Positions 24,969 through 33,380 of a stretch of DNA of 53,482 bases are shown piece after piece. A model generated the notes under the pieces. The model worked only from the letters and a program-made list of their open reading frames with translations, was not told where the DNA came from and did not search any database. Numbering within the stretch: the first letter of the stretch is position 1; each line of letters begins with the position of its first letter. A program made the translations under genes and the position numbers. This DNA is from Acidobacteriota bacterium (GTDB taxonomy: Bacteria > Acidobacteriota > Terriglobia > Acidiferrales > UBA7541). The stretch lies in the NCBI GenBank assembly GCA_013289715.1, contig JABCZJ010000025.1:1-53482 (forward strand), in the 5' to 3' direction.

Positions 24969-26999
24969 CTAATTTGCCGTAGGAACCAAATACTGGTTGA
25001 ACCACTCCACCGAGCGCTCGATCACATCGCGAGAATGCGCCGGGTTCGCGAAATGATGCCCTTCGTGCGGGTAGATCACCAGCTCGGTAGGCACGCCGAG
25101 AGTTTTCAGCGCGTGCCAGAATTCGTAAGATTGCGGCGGCGGGCATTCGCCATCGCTATCGCCGACGATCACCAGCGTGGGCGTCGCGACTTTCTTGATG
25201 AAAGTAATCGGCGACATTCTTGCATATAGTTCCGGATCGTCGTAAACCGTGGCGCCCATAAACGGAATCATCCACTGATCAATTTTGTTTTCGCCGTAAT
25301 AGCTCAGGAAGTTCGCCAGGCCCGCCCCGGACACCGCGGCGCGGAACCGGTTCGTCTGCGTCACGCTCCACATGGTCATGTATCCGCCGTAACTCCAGCC
25401 GGTGATGCCGAGACGCGCAGGGTCAATCGGCGCGACCTTAATAGCTTCGTCCACGCCCGCAAGGATGTCGCGGAAATCGCCGTAGCCGAAGTCCTTCACG
25501 TTCGCAGCCGTGAATTTTTCACCCTGCCCGTAGCTGCCGCGCGGATTGGGTTGCAGCACGAAATATCCCTGCGAAGGCAAGGCCATCGCGTAATCCGAGG
25601 GCGTGGGCCAGTAGGGCATCACGGCCCAGGAAGGTCCGCCGTGAACGCGCACCACCAGTGGATATTTTTTCGCGGCGTCGAAATCCTTGGGATAAGTAAG
25701 CCATCCCTGCACGGTTCCGATATCCGTGGTCCAGTGCAAACTCACCGATTTTCCCCAAGCCTGGCGCAGTCCGGAATTGTGATGAGTGATTTGCCGCCAC
25801 TCGCCGATCGCGCCCACCCAGACTTCCGCCGGCTGCGTGAACGATTGCCGGACGACGGCGGAGGACTTCCCATCGGCAGAGAGCGATATGCTGCAACCGA
25901 AGTCCGTGTCGGCGACGCGCTCCTCGCCACGCCAGAGTTCCACCACCTTATCGTCCGCCACGTCCAGCCGTGCGATGCCGCTGCCGCCGTCAACAATCCC
26001 GGCGAAAATGATGTGCGATGAATCGGCCGACCACTTAAGGTTGAAGGCGCTAAATTTCATATCCGGAGTAAGGTTGCTCATTTCGCCGCCATCCGCGGCC
26101 ACGGAATAAATATCGCCACCGGCGATCGGTTCATCACTCATCAATCCACCAATGAAGGCGATCTTCTGTCCGTCAGGAGACCAGTGCGGCTGGGCGATCT
26201 GGCGGCCCGGTTTTTCGATCAGCGTCCTCATCGCGCCGGAGGCCGCATCGACTGCCATCAAACTCGCGATGTACCAGTTGTCGTCGCCGCTGCCGTGCGC
26301 GGCAGTGACCACCAGTCGCTTGCCGTCGTGCGCCCAATCGAATTCATAGACGTACAGATCTGCCGGCGAGATTTGCCGCACGCGCGCGGTTGCGGCATCC
26401 ACCAACGTGAGCCGCTGCTCGTGCAAATCCTCGGACACCACGCCTTCGTCGGGTGTTTCCGCCACCAACGGCCCGGAAGCGCGCGTGGCGTTCTCGGTGA
26501 AGAGCATCGCAATCGTCTTACCATCGGGTGACCAACCGGGCGCGGAAAGAAATCCTTTCAGGTGGGTGAGCTGCTTTGGCGCGCCTCCGTTCGCAGCAAC
26601 GATAAAAAGCTGGAGTTGACCCGGCGAGCCGGCATCCGAGAGAAATGCGATGCGCTGGTTGTCCGCGGACCAAGCCACATCGTGCTCTTGGCGCGCGGCC
26701 TTGCCGTCTCCAGCAGTGATTCGCCGCGCAACGGCGGCGGAATCCGTGGCCGCGATGTAGATCGCCGAGTTTGACGACGGTGTATTGCCTGGTCCAGGGA
26801 GCGATTCGACCCACGCCACACGTTTTCCGTCAGGCGAGATCGCGGCCTGCGGAAAGGCACGAACGCCAAACATTCCGTGCATCGCATCGTCCAATGCAGG
26901 ATTCGATTTAGGTTTCGCCGAGCTCTGTGCATGAGCGCTCGCGCAGAGCAGCAAACAGCTCGTTAGGAGCAGCGGGAACTTCGAGCATGTCGCTTTCAT
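24969..26999 (-). CDS. secreted S9-family prolyl oligopeptidase-like peptidase
   Basis: 676 aa. Signal peptide (1-24, ending SAHAQ), then a TolB-like beta-propeller (about 40-400, repeated SPDGK/SADG motifs), then an alpha/beta-hydrolase domain. The catalytic triad is visible: Ser in GWSYGGY, Asp in GDSDGECP, His in HEGHHF. Start ATG 26999 (GGAG site) overlaps the permease stop by four bases (ATGA), so synthesis is coupled. Likely an acylaminoacyl- or dipeptidyl-peptidase releasing di- or tripeptides outside the cytoplasm. Confidence 0.92.
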   Translation of the reverse strand: MKATCSKFPLLLTSCLLLCASAHAQSSAKPKSNPALDDAMHGMFGVRAFPQAAISPDGKRVAWVESLPGPGNTPSSNSAIYIAATDSAAVARRITAGDGKAARQEHDVAWSADNQRIAFLSDAGSPGQLQLFIVAANGGAPKQLTHLKGFLSAPGWSPDGKTIAMLFTENATRASGPLVAETPDEGVVSEDLHEQRLTLVDAATARVRQISPADLYVYEFDWAHDGKRLVVTAAHGSGDDNWYIASLMAVDAASGAMRTLIEKPGRQIAQPHWSPDGQKIAFIGGLMSDEPIAGGDIYSVAADGGEMSNLTPDMKFSAFNLKWSADSSHIIFAGIVDGGSGIARLDVADDKVVELWRGEERVADTDFGCSISLSADGKSSAVVRQSFTQPAEVWVGAIGEWRQITHHNSGLRQAWGKSVSLHWTTDIGTVQGWLTYPKDFDAAKKYPLVVRVHGGPSWAVMPYWPTPSDYAMALPSQGYFVLQPNPRGSYGQGEKFTAANVKDFGYGDFRDILAGVDEAIKVAPIDPARLGITGWSYGGYMTMWSVTQTNRFRAAVSGAGLANFLSYYGENKIDQWMIPFMGATVYDDPELYARMSPITFIKKVATPTLVIVGDSDGECPPPQSYEFWHALKTLGVPTELVIYPHEGHHFANPAHSRDVIERSVEWFNQYLVPTAN

Positions 27000-28450
27000 T
27001 CTTTCTCCGGCAGAACATTTTCGGTACCACGCGGCGAAACAGCCCGGAACAAAATATAAACGGGCAGCCCGCTGGCGATCAGGACCAGCCCCGGCAGCGT
27101 CGTAGCAGTCCGGTAGCAAAGCAAGATCACGAGTATTACGCTCGCGCCCACGATGTACAGTGCCGGCACAACGGGATAACCAAACGTCTTGTACGGACGC
27201 TCCGCCAAAGGTTTGGTTCGTCGTAAACGAAAAATTCCGATGATGGTGAGGATGTAAAAAATCAAAACGGCAGAGACGACATAGTCCAGCAGATTGCTAT
27301 AAAGGTTGCCGTATTTTCCAGTTAGCGGGTCATAGGTGCGCGGCACAACCAGAAGTGCGGCCCAAACTCCTTGCACGATCAGTGCAACTCCGGGGACGCC
27401 CGCGCGATTCAGAATTCCCGTACGCCTGAAGAACAGCCCGTCGCGCGCCATCGCGTAGTAAGCGCGAGAACCCGTCAGCAACATCCCGTTGATACAGCCA
27501 AATGTGGAAACCATGATGGCAAGAGCCATCAACGTGACGCCCAGCCCAGGAAACACCGCCTGCAGCGTAGCGGTAGCAACGCGATCGGATTCCGCGTGCT
27601 GGATCGCGTTGAGCGGAAGGGTGAAAAGGTAAGCGAGATTCACCAGCAGATACAATCCAATCACCATCCCGCTGCCCAGCGCGAGCGACAGCGGAATGTT
27701 CCGGCGCGGATTCTTCACTTCGCCGGCAGTAAAGGTAATATTGTTCCAGGCGTCCGCCGCGAAGAGCGAGCCCACCTGCGAAACGCACAACGCGACAAAA
27801 AGTCCGTAACCGGTGGCGGCACTAATCCCAGCGGCGATCGGAACGTATCCGCTGGGCGACCACATCGCGCTGAAGTTCGCATGAATCGCCGCGGCGTTGC
27901 GACCAAACAAAATGCCGGCAACGATCAGTCCGGCCAGTGAAGCGATCTTGCTCGTGGTAAAAACATTTTGAATCACTTTGCCGTAGTTCAGGCCGCGCGT
28001 ATTGCTCCATGTGAGCAGCAGAATCACCAGCACCGCGACCAGCTGAGCGGTAGAAAGAGAAACTGCATAACCAGACGTCACGTGCACAGGTTCGATAACG
28101 TAGTGAGATTCACCGATCGTCGGCCACAACACGCCGAGAAACCGCGCAAAACCAATCGCGACGGCCGCAACAGTTCCCGTCTGAATGATGAGAAAGAGCG
28201 TCCAGCCGTACAGAAATCCCAGAGTCGGCGAAAATGATTCCCGCAGATACACATACTGCCCCCCCGCCTGTGGCATCATGGATGCCAGTTCGCCGTAGGA
28301 AAGCGCCGCGGTGATGGTGAGGACGCCTGCGATAATCCACGAAAGCAACAGCCAGCCGGAGCTGCCGAGTTGCCTCGACATATCTGCGGAGACAATGAAA
28401 ATGGCCGAGCCGATCATGGACCCGGCCACGATCATCGTGCTGTCGAACAA
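26996..28450 (-). CDS. APC-family amino acid permease (2)
   Basis: About 484 aa, twelve transmembrane segments, with the helix-1 motif TMIVAGSMIGSAIFIVSADM. The annotated TTG at 28450 lies very close to helix 1. The frame remains open upstream back to the amidohydrolase stop (28691) and encodes SFSRGLGLFD, which aligns with RGLGLLD in the paralogue at 47277, so the true N-terminus must lie further up, where no ATG, GTG or TTG is present. The start is therefore unresolved. The stop overlaps the S9 peptidase start. Confidence 0.82.
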   Translation of the reverse strand: MFDSTMIVAGSMIGSAIFIVSADMSRQLGSSGWLLLSWIIAGVLTITAALSYGELASMMPQAGGQYVYLRESFSPTLGFLYGWTLFLIIQTGTVAAVAIGFARFLGVLWPTIGESHYVIEPVHVTSGYAVSLSTAQLVAVLVILLLTWSNTRGLNYGKVIQNVFTTSKIASLAGLIVAGILFGRNAAAIHANFSAMWSPSGYVPIAAGISAATGYGLFVALCVSQVGSLFAADAWNNITFTAGEVKNPRRNIPLSLALGSGMVIGLYLLVNLAYLFTLPLNAIQHAESDRVATATLQAVFPGLGVTLMALAIMVSTFGCINGMLLTGSRAYYAMARDGLFFRRTGILNRAGVPGVALIVQGVWAALLVVPRTYDPLTGKYGNLYSNLLDYVVSAVLIFYILTIIGIFRLRRTKPLAERPYKTFGYPVVPALYIVGASVILVILLCYRTATTLPGLVLIASGLPVYILFRAVSPRGTENVLPEKE

Positions 28451-28690
28451 CCCCAGGCCGCGGCTGAAACTGTGCGCGCCTGCTTCCTGAAGATCGGCCG
28501 GATCCTTGCGATCAGACGTAAGATTCCTCCCGCGCTCGGCGTCGCCGCCGAAATCCTCGCGACCAGTTAACCGATCGAGGCCGCCGAGCCTGCGAATCGT
28601 GCTGATGATAGGCCATTGTGAATGCCACTCGGTGGTTTTTTTAGGGAGCGCTTGTCCAAATGCTGAGCGGGCACTCTCCAGTTCTCTTTG

Positions 28691-30103
28691 CTACTTTGCG
28701 TTCGCGGCCTCTAGCTGCACGGTATGCAGCAGGCCATCCAGATCGGAGCGCGAAAGATAACGCCCGTTGATCACTACGCTGCGAATCTTGCGCGTGTTGC
28801 TGATTGAGTCCAGCGGGTTCGCGTCCAGCAGCACCAGATCGGCGCGCTTGCCTTTCTCGATCGTCCCGGTATCGGAAAGTCCCAGGTACACGCCGGCGTT
28901 GCGCGTGGCTGTCTGCAGTGTTTCCATCGGCGACAAACCGGATTGCGCGATCATCTCCAGCTCACTATGCAGGCTGAATCCAGGATAGACGCGCACTCCG
29001 GCCGCTGTGTCCGTCCCAGCCAGAATGGGCACGCCCGCGCGGTGCATTTCGCCCACCATTTTGAATTCCGCCTGCACGAACGCTTCGCGATCCGCCACAG
29101 GATCGGTGGACCAACTTTTCAAAATCTCGCGCGTAAACATCGGCCAGGTACGCTCTCTCCAAGCAGCCGGAGCGTACTTTGCGAGCGGATCGGGTCCAGC
29201 GTTCGTTTGCTCGATGAGCCATTCGCCTTGTTCCCAATAAAGCGTAGGCACCTGCCACGTCTGATTCTTTAAGAACAACGCGATGAGCGCTTTCGCTTTG
29301 GCCGGGTCATACGTGGACAAAAAGCGTCCGCGGCCGGGTCCGCGGGGCTTGGACATCAACTCGGCCTCAACCGAAGAGCAGCCCTCGAACACGCCCGTCA
29401 GGTGTTCGATACTTTTCTGCCCGGCGTTGGAAGCCTCGGCGGCGCGAACCGCGTCCGGCACATGCCCAGCGAATACAATGCCCTGCTTTTTTGCTTCATC
29501 CGCCGCCGCGAAATATCCATCGCGCGGAACCAGCGATTGAATCTTGATGAAGTCCGCGCCGTTGGCTTTCAACTCATCCACGATTCTGCGCCCGTCCGCG
29601 GCGTCCTTCACCGGTGCCGAACTTGGAAACGCCGGAACCGGACCGTCGAGCATGGGACCTGCGATAACCATCCGCGGCCCAAGCAAATCACCGGAAGCAA
29701 TCCGCGAGCGCCATTTCTTCAGCGGTTCCAGATCCCCGCCCATGTCGCGCACCCCGGTCACTCCATTCGCGACAAACAGCAACGGAGTCACTTTTTCGTC
29801 TTCCGGAAGCCAAGCGCCGAAAATTTCGTGCCCGTGCATGTCCCACAGGCCCGGGATCAAATACTTGTCACGCGCCTCCACCACCCGCGCGTTCTTCGGA
29901 ACCTTGACGCTGGCGCTCGTTCCAATCTCGACGATGCGCCGGTCTGCGACGATCACGGTCATGTCCGGCTGGGCAGGCGAGCCCGTGGCATCAATCACGG
30001 TGGCGTGCACGAAACCGAGAGTCTCATCCGGAGGAACCGCCGCGACCGACACAGCCGCGATGATCGTGAGTGCCAATAGCAAACCAACATTTCGCAGTTT
30101 CAT
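28691..30103 (-). CDS. secreted amidohydrolase (prolidase/imidazolonepropionase-like)
   Basis: 470 aa. Signal peptide (1-22), then a metal-dependent amidohydrolase: DMHGHE (metal His pair), FIKIQS (candidate carboxylated lysine), FAGHVP, IEHLTG and ILAGTDT (metal Asp). The C-terminal GTIEKGKRADLVLLDANPL strand pair closes the second beta sandwich. Family members cleave Xaa-Pro dipeptides or cyclic amides; the substrate is not certain. Start ATG 30103 follows GAGGTG. It is upstream of the permease and S9 peptidase genes in the same direction. Confidence 0.88.
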   Translation of the reverse strand: MKLRNVGLLLALTIIAAVSVAAVPPDETLGFVHATVIDATGSPAQPDMTVIVADRRIVEIGTSASVKVPKNARVVEARDKYLIPGLWDMHGHEIFGAWLPEDEKVTPLLFVANGVTGVRDMGGDLEPLKKWRSRIASGDLLGPRMVIAGPMLDGPVPAFPSSAPVKDAADGRRIVDELKANGADFIKIQSLVPRDGYFAAADEAKKQGIVFAGHVPDAVRAAEASNAGQKSIEHLTGVFEGCSSVEAELMSKPRGPGRGRFLSTYDPAKAKALIALFLKNQTWQVPTLYWEQGEWLIEQTNAGPDPLAKYAPAAWRERTWPMFTREILKSWSTDPVADREAFVQAEFKMVGEMHRAGVPILAGTDTAAGVRVYPGFSLHSELEMIAQSGLSPMETLQTATRNAGVYLGLSDTGTIEKGKRADLVLLDANPLDSISNTRKIRSVVINGRYLSRSDLDGLLHTVQLEAANAK

Positions 30104-30245
30104 AGACACCTCACCGCGCACCTAGATCGAGTGGCGCATCATACTCAACGCCTAAGATTCGGAAAAGGTATTTCGGCAGGAAGGCGCGATTTTGGCGAAA
30201 TACAGAGGTGGAAGCGCGTAATGGATAGGATTGTTCGGCGAAACG

Positions 30246-31028
30246 TTACAGAACGGTCGAGACTGCGGTTCCGGCTGCGGCAAACACGGAGGACATCTCC
30301 GCCCGTGCCAGTGGAAGGAAGCGCTCTACAACCCGCGCGTCAAACTGAGTCCCGCTCGCTTGCAACAAACGTCGTTCGGCTTCCTCGAACGGCAGGCCCT
30401 GGCGGTAGGGCCGCGAAGAAACCATCGCGTCGAAGGCGTCAATCACAGAGACGATGCGCGAACCAATCGGTATTTCCTCGCCCTTCAATCCACCCGGATA
30501 ACCTTTACCATCGTAGCTTTCGTGGTGATGAAGAATGATCAAGCTGGCGCGCTCCATTCCCGGCACTTGCCGCAACACGGCCCAGCCGTACTCGGGATGC
30601 TTCTTCATCAGCTCGTATTCTTCAGCCGTTAGCTTTGCGGGTTTGTTCAAGATGGCGTCGGAGATGCCGATTTTCCCGATGTCGTGCAGAAGCGCTGCAA
30701 CTTCGATATCGCCCAAATAGCTTTGATCCAGACCGAGCTCGCCTGCAACGTGCAGCGCCCATTCCGCCAGGCGCGTGCTGTGAACTCCTGTATTCAAGTC
30801 CTTCAAGTCCAGCAGCTGATTGAATGCGCAGATCAAAGAGCTGCGCAACGCGCCGATCTGTTCCTCCATTTGCTTCACCCGAATAGCGGCAGAAGCCCAC
30901 GGCGCCACGATTTTCTCGGTGGCGTTTCTGGAAAATATCGCGTGCCCGGCGGCTTCAGCGATGCGAGGAATCGGATTCAAGCCGCCGGCCGGTTGCATAT
31001 CGTTCGCTGGGGTTGCAATTTGCATCAT
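30246..31028 (-). CDS. HD-GYP-domain protein (c-di-GMP phosphodiesterase)
   Basis: 260 aa. HD-GYP domain from about residue 75: LLHDIGKIG (His115/Asp116) and HHHESYDGKGYPGG (GYP at 176-178) with the further metal histidines. The domain is intact, so hydrolysis of c-di-GMP or a related dinucleotide is likely. The N-terminal 70 residues have no recognised sensor domain. ATG codons at 31028 and 31025 lack a ribosome site. It follows the subtilase gene by 6 bp, as the last gene of the leftward run. Confidence 0.85.
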   Translation of the reverse strand: MMQIATPANDMQPAGGLNPIPRIAEAAGHAIFSRNATEKIVAPWASAAIRVKQMEEQIGALRSSLICAFNQLLDLKDLNTGVHSTRLAEWALHVAGELGLDQSYLGDIEVAALLHDIGKIGISDAILNKPAKLTAEEYELMKKHPEYGWAVLRQVPGMERASLIILHHHESYDGKGYPGGLKGEEIPIGSRIVSVIDAFDAMVSSRPYRQGLPFEEAERRLLQASGTQFDARVVERFLPLARAEMSSVFAAAGTAVSTVL

Positions 31029-31034
31029 TCTATT

Positions 31035-32414
31035 TTACTGGAGCAACCCCAGGATGGGATTGTAGGCCGACAAAGAGCCGTAGACATCCAGCCGTCCATT
31101 GCCCAGGTTCGGGCCGATCCACTTGGCGTGAGCAATCGCCCAAGCAGCCTGATTCTCGCTAGCGCTGGATTGCATGTTAACCAGCAAAGAAGCGGTTCCG
31201 GCAACCATCGGCGAACTGAACGACGTTCCCCAACCAGCGGCGTAACTCGCGAACGGATAGGTCGTGATAACGCCTTCGCCGGGCGCTGCGACCCACACGA
31301 TCTGGTTTCCGTAATTTGAAAAGCTCGATCGCTGGTCTTGATTGTTCGTCGAGGCTACGCCCATCACGTTTTGTAATCCGGCCGGATAAACCATTTCCTG
31401 CTTACCATCATTCCCCGAGGAAGCCGCGAGAATCACATTCTGGCTGTTCGCATAGTTGAGTGCGGTTCCCAATTCGGTCGAACTCGTCGTCAAGTCGAAG
31501 CTCATGTTGATGACGTTCGCATGGTTCTGCACGGCGTAGTAGATCGCCGCCAGGATATTCGCAAGCGATCCGTTTCCGTTCGCACTGAAGGCTTTCAGTG
31601 GCAGCAGTTTGGCCGTCGGCGCCACCAGGTGAATTACGCCCAGCACCATCGTGCCGTGTCCAAACGCCGCATACTGCGATCCGTCCAGCATGGCGGCCGT
31701 GTGCTGATCGAGCATCGCCGCCGTGTGTTGATTTACGTACGCAGCGGCGCAAGTCTCACAAGGCGGCGGCGAGGACATTGATATATCGTTCAGTTCCGAG
31801 CCGCCGGGCTGGTTCCGCGTAAAGTCATAACCCGCGAGCAGCACGCCCTGCAGCGCTGGATGGTTGGGGTCCACGCCCGTGTCGATGTCCGCAACAATTC
31901 CCGAGCCAGTCACATTGAAGACACTGTGCGCTTGAGCGACGCGAATAATTTGCGCCGCCGGCTGATTCACATAGCCATGCGTAACCGAAGTCCCGTAGTA
32001 GTTGACCGGAGTGGTGTCCCACAACCCCTGCGGGGCGGTGGACGCCGTGGCCTGGTTATTTTCGTTCGGTGGAATCATCAGAGTCTGATCGGGTTCGGCA
32101 TCGAGAATTCCGGTCACCAGTTTCAGCACATCCGCGAGCAGTTGCGCTAGCAAACCCTGCGCCGGCCGCACCAGGAACAGTTGGTTGGCGTTGCCATCGA
32201 GGTTACGGACCACCGTGCATCCGTTCGACAAGCAAGCGTTCTGCAGTCCCGCACGGCCCAAAGTCGTTCGGACGATAACGCCTTGTTGCTGATTCTGACC
32301 GCTCAGCACGTCACTGACGGTCGTCAGAAGGCCGCCCAAGAGTCCTTGAGCATTGGCTGGCTGGCCCCAGAATCCCAGCGTTAGAAGGATGGAAAGTCCG
32401 ATTAGACGCTTCAT
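31035..32414 (-). CDS. secreted subtilisin-family (S8) serine protease
   Basis: 459 aa. Signal peptide (1-23, ending ANAQ), a pro-region of about 140 residues, then an S8 domain with the catalytic triad intact: Asp178 (IVADIDTGVD), His253 (FGHGTMVLG) and Ser398 (GTSFSSPMVAG). A direct repeat of QHTAAMLD lies just before the histidine motif. Start ATG 32414 (AGGAGC). It lies downstream of the CHAT-protease and zinc-finger genes and 6 bp before the HD-GYP gene. Likely acts outside the cytoplasm; substrate unknown. Confidence 0.9.
   Translation of the reverse strand: MKRLIGLSILLTLGFWGQPANAQGLLGGLLTTVSDVLSGQNQQQGVIVRTTLGRAGLQNACLSNGCTVVRNLDGNANQLFLVRPAQGLLAQLLADVLKLVTGILDAEPDQTLMIPPNENNQATASTAPQGLWDTTPVNYYGTSVTHGYVNQPAAQIIRVAQAHSVFNVTGSGIVADIDTGVDPNHPALQGVLLAGYDFTRNQPGGSELNDISMSSPPPCETCAAAYVNQHTAAMLDQHTAAMLDGSQYAAFGHGTMVLGVIHLVAPTAKLLPLKAFSANGNGSLANILAAIYYAVQNHANVINMSFDLTTSSTELGTALNYANSQNVILAASSGNDGKQEMVYPAGLQNVMGVASTNNQDQRSSFSNYGNQIVWVAAPGEGVITTYPFASYAAGWGTSFSSPMVAGTASLLVNMQSSASENQAAWAIAHAKWIGPNLGNGRLDVYGSLSAYNPILGLLQ
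31683..31730 (-). repeat. 24-bp tandem duplication within the subtilase gene
   Basis: Two adjacent 24-bp units (31683-31706 and 31707-31730), differing at a few third positions, each encode QHTAAMLD. The silent differences show that the duplication is not brand new. It lies about 15 residues before the catalytic His253. Confidence 0.8.
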
Positions 32415-32553
32415 GATTGCCCGTGCTCCTTTTAAGTGTCGAACAGTAGTCCAATTGCCCGGTAGCTGTGTCGGTTCCATTTTGTTCGGACGACTAATTC
32501 CCAGCAATGGTACAAATGGCTACTTTCCGCACTCACCGCATCCATCTTTAGTT

Positions 32554-33249
32554 CTAGTACTGTTTTTTCTTGATTCTCGAACTCTTTCTAAGGATATTAT
32601 TTTCAGCTACATGCGTGGGCATCTCCCTGGTGGTGAATCCAGGTTCCACGAGCGGGATGCTCACCTGTTTTCCGTCGGCCAGCAGTACGACGAGTCGAAA
32701 ACTCTCTGCCAACTCGCACTCAATCTGGAATTCGCCAAACTCGCTGGTGACTGATTCAGCCAACATCTTTCGGCCCGTGAATAAGCTAACCGGTGCCGCT
32801 GCCAAGCGTTCGTCGGGGTCGGAGCAGTTAAGGACTTGGCCAATTACAACCACCTTTTCTGAGTCCATTTGCGGCTCGATCCGAACATCGATCCGGTAGT
32901 CGCCAACGCCGTAAAGCAATTGTTGTGAAGCGCTTTCGGCTGAACGCACCCCGGCCAATAGAGGGCTGCGGAAGCTATCGAATAGCAAGGTTATAGCTTC
33001 CGACTTCGCATGACGCAGCTGCCCAGCCGACCGATTTGCGAAGGAGGCGTTCACGGTACGAACCGTGCCCTCGGGCGGCGCGTAGACCGATTCGCGTCGT
33101 GCAACTTGTTGCAAGCGCTGCCACATGCGCAGTTCTTTCGAGCACGCTGTGCAACCGGTCTGTAAGTGGCTTTGCATCTTTACCTTTTCACCCTCGTCGA
33201 TTACGTTCCGTGCAAAATCAACCCACTTTTCCAACGAATAATGTCGCAT
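32554..33249 (-). CDS. putative zinc-finger anti-sigma-like protein
   Basis: 231 aa from ATG 33249. An N-terminal HLQTGCTAC segment (about residues 28-36) resembles the H-xn-C-xx-C zinc-binding core of zf-HC2 anti-sigma factors. The middle and C-terminus look beta-rich (RIDVRIEPQMDSEKVVVIGQV, GEFQIECELAESFRLVVLLAD), like a carboxypeptidase-regulatory or Ig-like fold. No transmembrane helix is evident, which is unusual for an anti-sigma factor. The sigma-CHAT pair lies 131 bp upstream, so control of that sigma factor is plausible but unproven. Confidence 0.6.
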   Translation of the reverse strand: MRHYSLEKWVDFARNVIDEGEKVKMQSHLQTGCTACSKELRMWQRLQQVARRESVYAPPEGTVRTVNASFANRSAGQLRHAKSEAITLLFDSFRSPLLAGVRSAESASQQLLYGVGDYRIDVRIEPQMDSEKVVVIGQVLNCSDPDERLAAAPVSLFTGRKMLAESVTSEFGEFQIECELAESFRLVVLLADGKQVSIPLVEPGFTTREMPTHVAENNILRKSSRIKKKQY

Positions 33250-33380
33250 GCCACCCCCCGCCGAATTTGATCTCCCAGCTTCGCCCAAATAACTGCCCCA
33301 CCGCTTGCTACCACCACCAACTCATAAGGGTGGGCACGTGCTTAAAAAATATAGCGGGTATCAAAAAAAGTTGCCGGATT

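Noticed and set aside
28451..28693. Read-through fusion of the amidohydrolase with permease 2
   Set aside because: The frames happen to match across the TAG, but the 80-codon link has no family similarity and the amidohydrolase ends normally.
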